From NCBI RefSeq assembly GCF_020524165.1, contig NZ_JAIVKU010000003.1, positions 576,135 through 640,134 of the forward strand: a stretch of 64,000 nt of DNA, read 5' to 3'. This DNA is from Guptibacillus hwajinpoensis (GTDB lineage: Bacteria > Bacillota > Bacilli > Bacillales > Guptibacillaceae). Positions 62,339 to 64,000 of this stretch are shown here, one piece after another. Below the pieces are notes generated by a model. That model was given only the letters and a program-made list of their open reading frames with translations, made no database searches and was not told the origin of the DNA. The position numbers were made by a program, and so were the translations under genes. The stretch's first letter is position 1. Every line of letters begins with the position of its first letter.

Positions 62339-62588
62339 ATACACGCATATACGTTATTGTTACGATAAGGACACGAGATGTTCTGTCTGCTTTAAGAGAG
62401 GGAAGGATTGGTGCGAACTTCCTAGCGAGACGAGCATTCTTACCACCTTTGAACTCTGCCCTGGAAATAGGGTGGCGTTTCTGCTACGTTACAGCAATCT
62501 GAGCCGTATAGGATTTTCTCTATGCGGGAAGCAGGGTGGAACCACGAGATAAACGCTCGTCCCTTTTTGGGATGAGCGTTTTTTTATA
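62339..62588 (+). promoter_or_regulatory. T-box riboswitch of thrS
   Basis: A leader of about 270 nt that senses uncharged tRNA-Thr. The conserved T-box AGGGTGGAACCACG is at 62533-62546. It is followed by a terminator stem (62551-62563 with 62569-62581) and T7. The antiterminator forms from the T-box and upstream GGG-rich sequence. The Stem I region (about 62365-62460) contains ACC, a threonine codon, at 62442-62444 and 62445-62447; one of these is probably the specifier. Confidence 0.95.
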
Positions 62589-62610
62589 TGCAAAAAAGGA
62601 GTGAAGAAGC

Positions 62611-64000
62611 ATGGCTGAAATGGTAAAAATTACGTTTCCTGACGGTTCTGTGAAGGAATTTGATAAAGGAACTACAACAGAAGAGATTGCAAGCTCAATC
62701 AGTCCGGGCTTAAAGAAAAAAGCCCTTGCTGGAAAGGTGAATGGCGTACTTTTTGATTTGCGTCGCGAAATTGAAGAAGACGCATCGATTGAAATCGTAA
62801 CACCTGAAAGCGAAGACGGACTTGAAGTTCTTCGTCATAGTACAGCCCATCTAATGGCTCAGGCGATTAAACGTCTTTATAGCGATGTGAAACTTGGGGT
62901 AGGCCCGGTGATTGATAGTGGATTCTATTATGATATTGATTGTCCTGTCTCCATTACACCTGAAGACCTTCCGAAGATCGAGAAAGAAATGAAGAAAATC
63001 ATTAATGAGAATCTAGAAGTGAAGCGTATCGTTGTAAGCCGCGCTGAAGCTGAGAAAATGTTTAAAGAAATTGGTGATGATCTAAAGTTAGAATTGCTTG
63101 AAGCGATACCTGACAATGAACAAGTTACCATTTATGAGCAAGGGGAATTCTTCGATCTTTGTCGTGGACCACACGTTCCTTCTACTAGTAAAATCAAAGC
63201 CTTTAAACTACTTTCAATTGCAGGAGCTTACTGGCGCGGAGATAGTGAAAATCAAATGCTACAGCGTATTTATGGTACAGCATTCCCGAAACAATCACAG
63301 GTTGAAGAATACCTTCACCTTCTGGAAGAAGCGAAAGAACGCGATCACCGTAAACTTGGGAAAGAGCTTAAGCTATTTACCATTTCTCAAGAAGTAGGTC
63401 AGGGGCTACCGATTTGGTTGCCAAGAGGAGCAACAATTCGACGAACAATAGAGCGATATATCGTTGACCTTGAGGAACGTCTTGGTTACAACCATGTCTA
63501 TACACCACACCTTGCAAATGTAGAGTTATATAAAACAAGCGGTCATTGGGATCACTACCAGGATGATATGTATCCTCCAATGAAAATGGATGAAACAGAA
63601 GAATTGGTTCTTCGTCCAATGAACTGTCCACACCATATGATGATCTACAAAAATGATCTAAAAAGCTACCGCAGTCTTCCGTACCGCGTGGCTGAGTTAG
63701 GAACAATGCATCGCTATGAAATGTCTGGTGCGTTAGCAGGACTTCAGCGTGTACGTTCAATGACGCTAAACGACGCTCATATTTTCTGTCGCCCCGATCA
63801 AATTAAACAAGAATTTATTGAAGTTGTTGAGCTGATCCAAGAAGTATATAAAGACTTTAATATTAGTGACTATTCATTCCGTCTCTCTTATCGCGATCCT
63901 GCAGATAAGAAAAAGTATATCGACAACGACGAGATGTGGGAAAAGGCGCAAAGAATGCTTAAAGAAGCAATGGATGACCTTTCGGTTGATTATATAGAAG
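62611..64000 (+). CDS. thrS: Threonyl-tRNA synthetase (cut by the window end)
   Basis: Charges tRNA-Thr. The visible 463 residues cover the TGS domain (1-62), the editing domain with the [15 protein letters not shown] metal site (about 74-88) and the [19 protein letters not shown] region, and the start of the class II catalytic core: motif 2 around [19 protein letters not shown] and [21 protein letters not shown]. No stop occurs before the window ends. The ATG follows AAAAAAGGAGTG. It is controlled by the T-box upstream. Confidence 0.97.
   Translation, partial: MAEMVKITFPDGSVKEFDKGTTTEEIASSISPGLKKKALAGKVNGVLFDLRREIEEDASIEIVTPESEDGLEVLRHSTAHLMAQAIKRLYSDVKLGVGPVIDSGFYYDIDCPVSITPEDLPKIEKEMKKIINENLEVKRIVVSRAEAEKMFKEIGDDLKLELLEAIPDNEQVTIYEQGEFFDLCRGPHVPSTSKIKAFKLLSIAGAYWRGDSENQMLQRIYGTAFPKQSQVEEYLHLLEEAKERDHRKLGKELKLFTISQEVGQGLPIWLPRGATIRRTIERYIVDLEERLGYNHVYTPHLANVELYKTSGHWDHYQDDMYPPMKMDETEELVLRPMNCPHHMMIYKNDLKSYRSLPYRVAELGTMHRYEMSGALAGLQRVRSMTLNDAHIFCRPDQIKQEFIEVVELIQEVYKDFNISDYSFRLSYRDPADKKKYIDNDEMWEKAQRMLKEAMDDLSVDYIE

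Noticed and set aside
62226..62552. Open reading frame of 108 codons overlapping the ytxC end and the thrS leader
   Set aside because: It runs through the T-box RNA and has no ribosome binding site; the RNA explains the sequence.

Overview
The window is ordinary core chromosome from an endospore-forming, low-GC Gram-positive rod of the family Bacillaceae. Gene content and order closely follow the Bacillus subtilis nifZ-thrS arc: nifZ-thiI-sspA-ytcI-ytcJ-nadK2-sppA-yteJ-ytfIJ-tpx-ytxK-ackA-moaB, then ytkL-ytoI-ytpI-nrnA-ytrIH-dnaE-ytsJ-accDA-pfkA-pyk-fxsA-ytvI-ytwI-citZ-icd-mdh-phoPR-polA-mutM-ytaF-coaE-gapB-speD-nrdR-dnaBI-ytxC-thrS. Spore genes (an alpha/beta SASP, ytfJ, ytrHI, ytaF, ytxC), frequent TTG and GTG starts and strong AGGAGG ribosome binding sites all fit. 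The extra genes suggest a genus other than Bacillus sensu stricto; the species cannot be fixed from the sequence alone. I see no prophage, insertion sequence, CRISPR array, rRNA or tRNA gene.

Layout. 1-8.4 kb: sulfur-transfer pair nifZ-thiI, a SASP, an acyl-CoA synthetase, a second MurG-like glycosyltransferase, an amidohydrolase and NAD kinase 2. 8.5-16.3 kb: sppA-yteJ behind a SigW-type promoter, ytfIJ, tpx, ytxK, ackA with two cre-like sites, an EcsC-family gene and moaB. 16.3-25.7 kb: the least B. subtilis-like part, with an NCS1 permease, a small secreted protein, a FluC pair, alanine dehydrogenase, and a six-gene PspA / DUF350 / membrane spermidine-synthase-like operon. 25.7-40 kb: ytoI, nrnA, ytrIH, dnaE, then carbon and lipid metabolism (malic enzyme, a FadR-type regulator, accDA, pfkA, pyk). 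40.3-48.6 kb: fxsA, a three-gene MarR / nitroreductase / monooxygenase operon that looks inserted, ytvI-ytwI, the TCA genes citZ-icd-mdh and a MaoC-type hydratase. 48.7-64 kb: phoPR, polA-mutM-ytaF-coaE, gapB, speD, nrdR, dnaBI, ytxC and a T-box-controlled thrS cut by the window end.

How it works together. Carbon-source control is written in the DNA: cre-like sites lie at ackA, citZ and the MaoC gene, and a divergent pair of CcpN-type boxes lies at gapB. Glycolytic (pfkA, pyk), gluconeogenic (gapB), TCA, malate-pyruvate and acetate genes sit beside the first step of fatty acid synthesis. Envelope stress is represented by SigW-type sppA and the PspA operon. Polyamine chemistry appears twice: SpeD makes decarboxylated SAM, and the membrane SpeE-like protein of the PspA operon could use it.

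Most worth a second look: a structured leader with a possible anti-Shine-Dalgarno strand before speD; four TTTA-type half-sites at exact 11-bp spacing (PhoP-box-like) between phoR and polA, followed closely by a terminator; the MarR operon with three copies of one 12-bp operator; and the PspA / polyamine operon.
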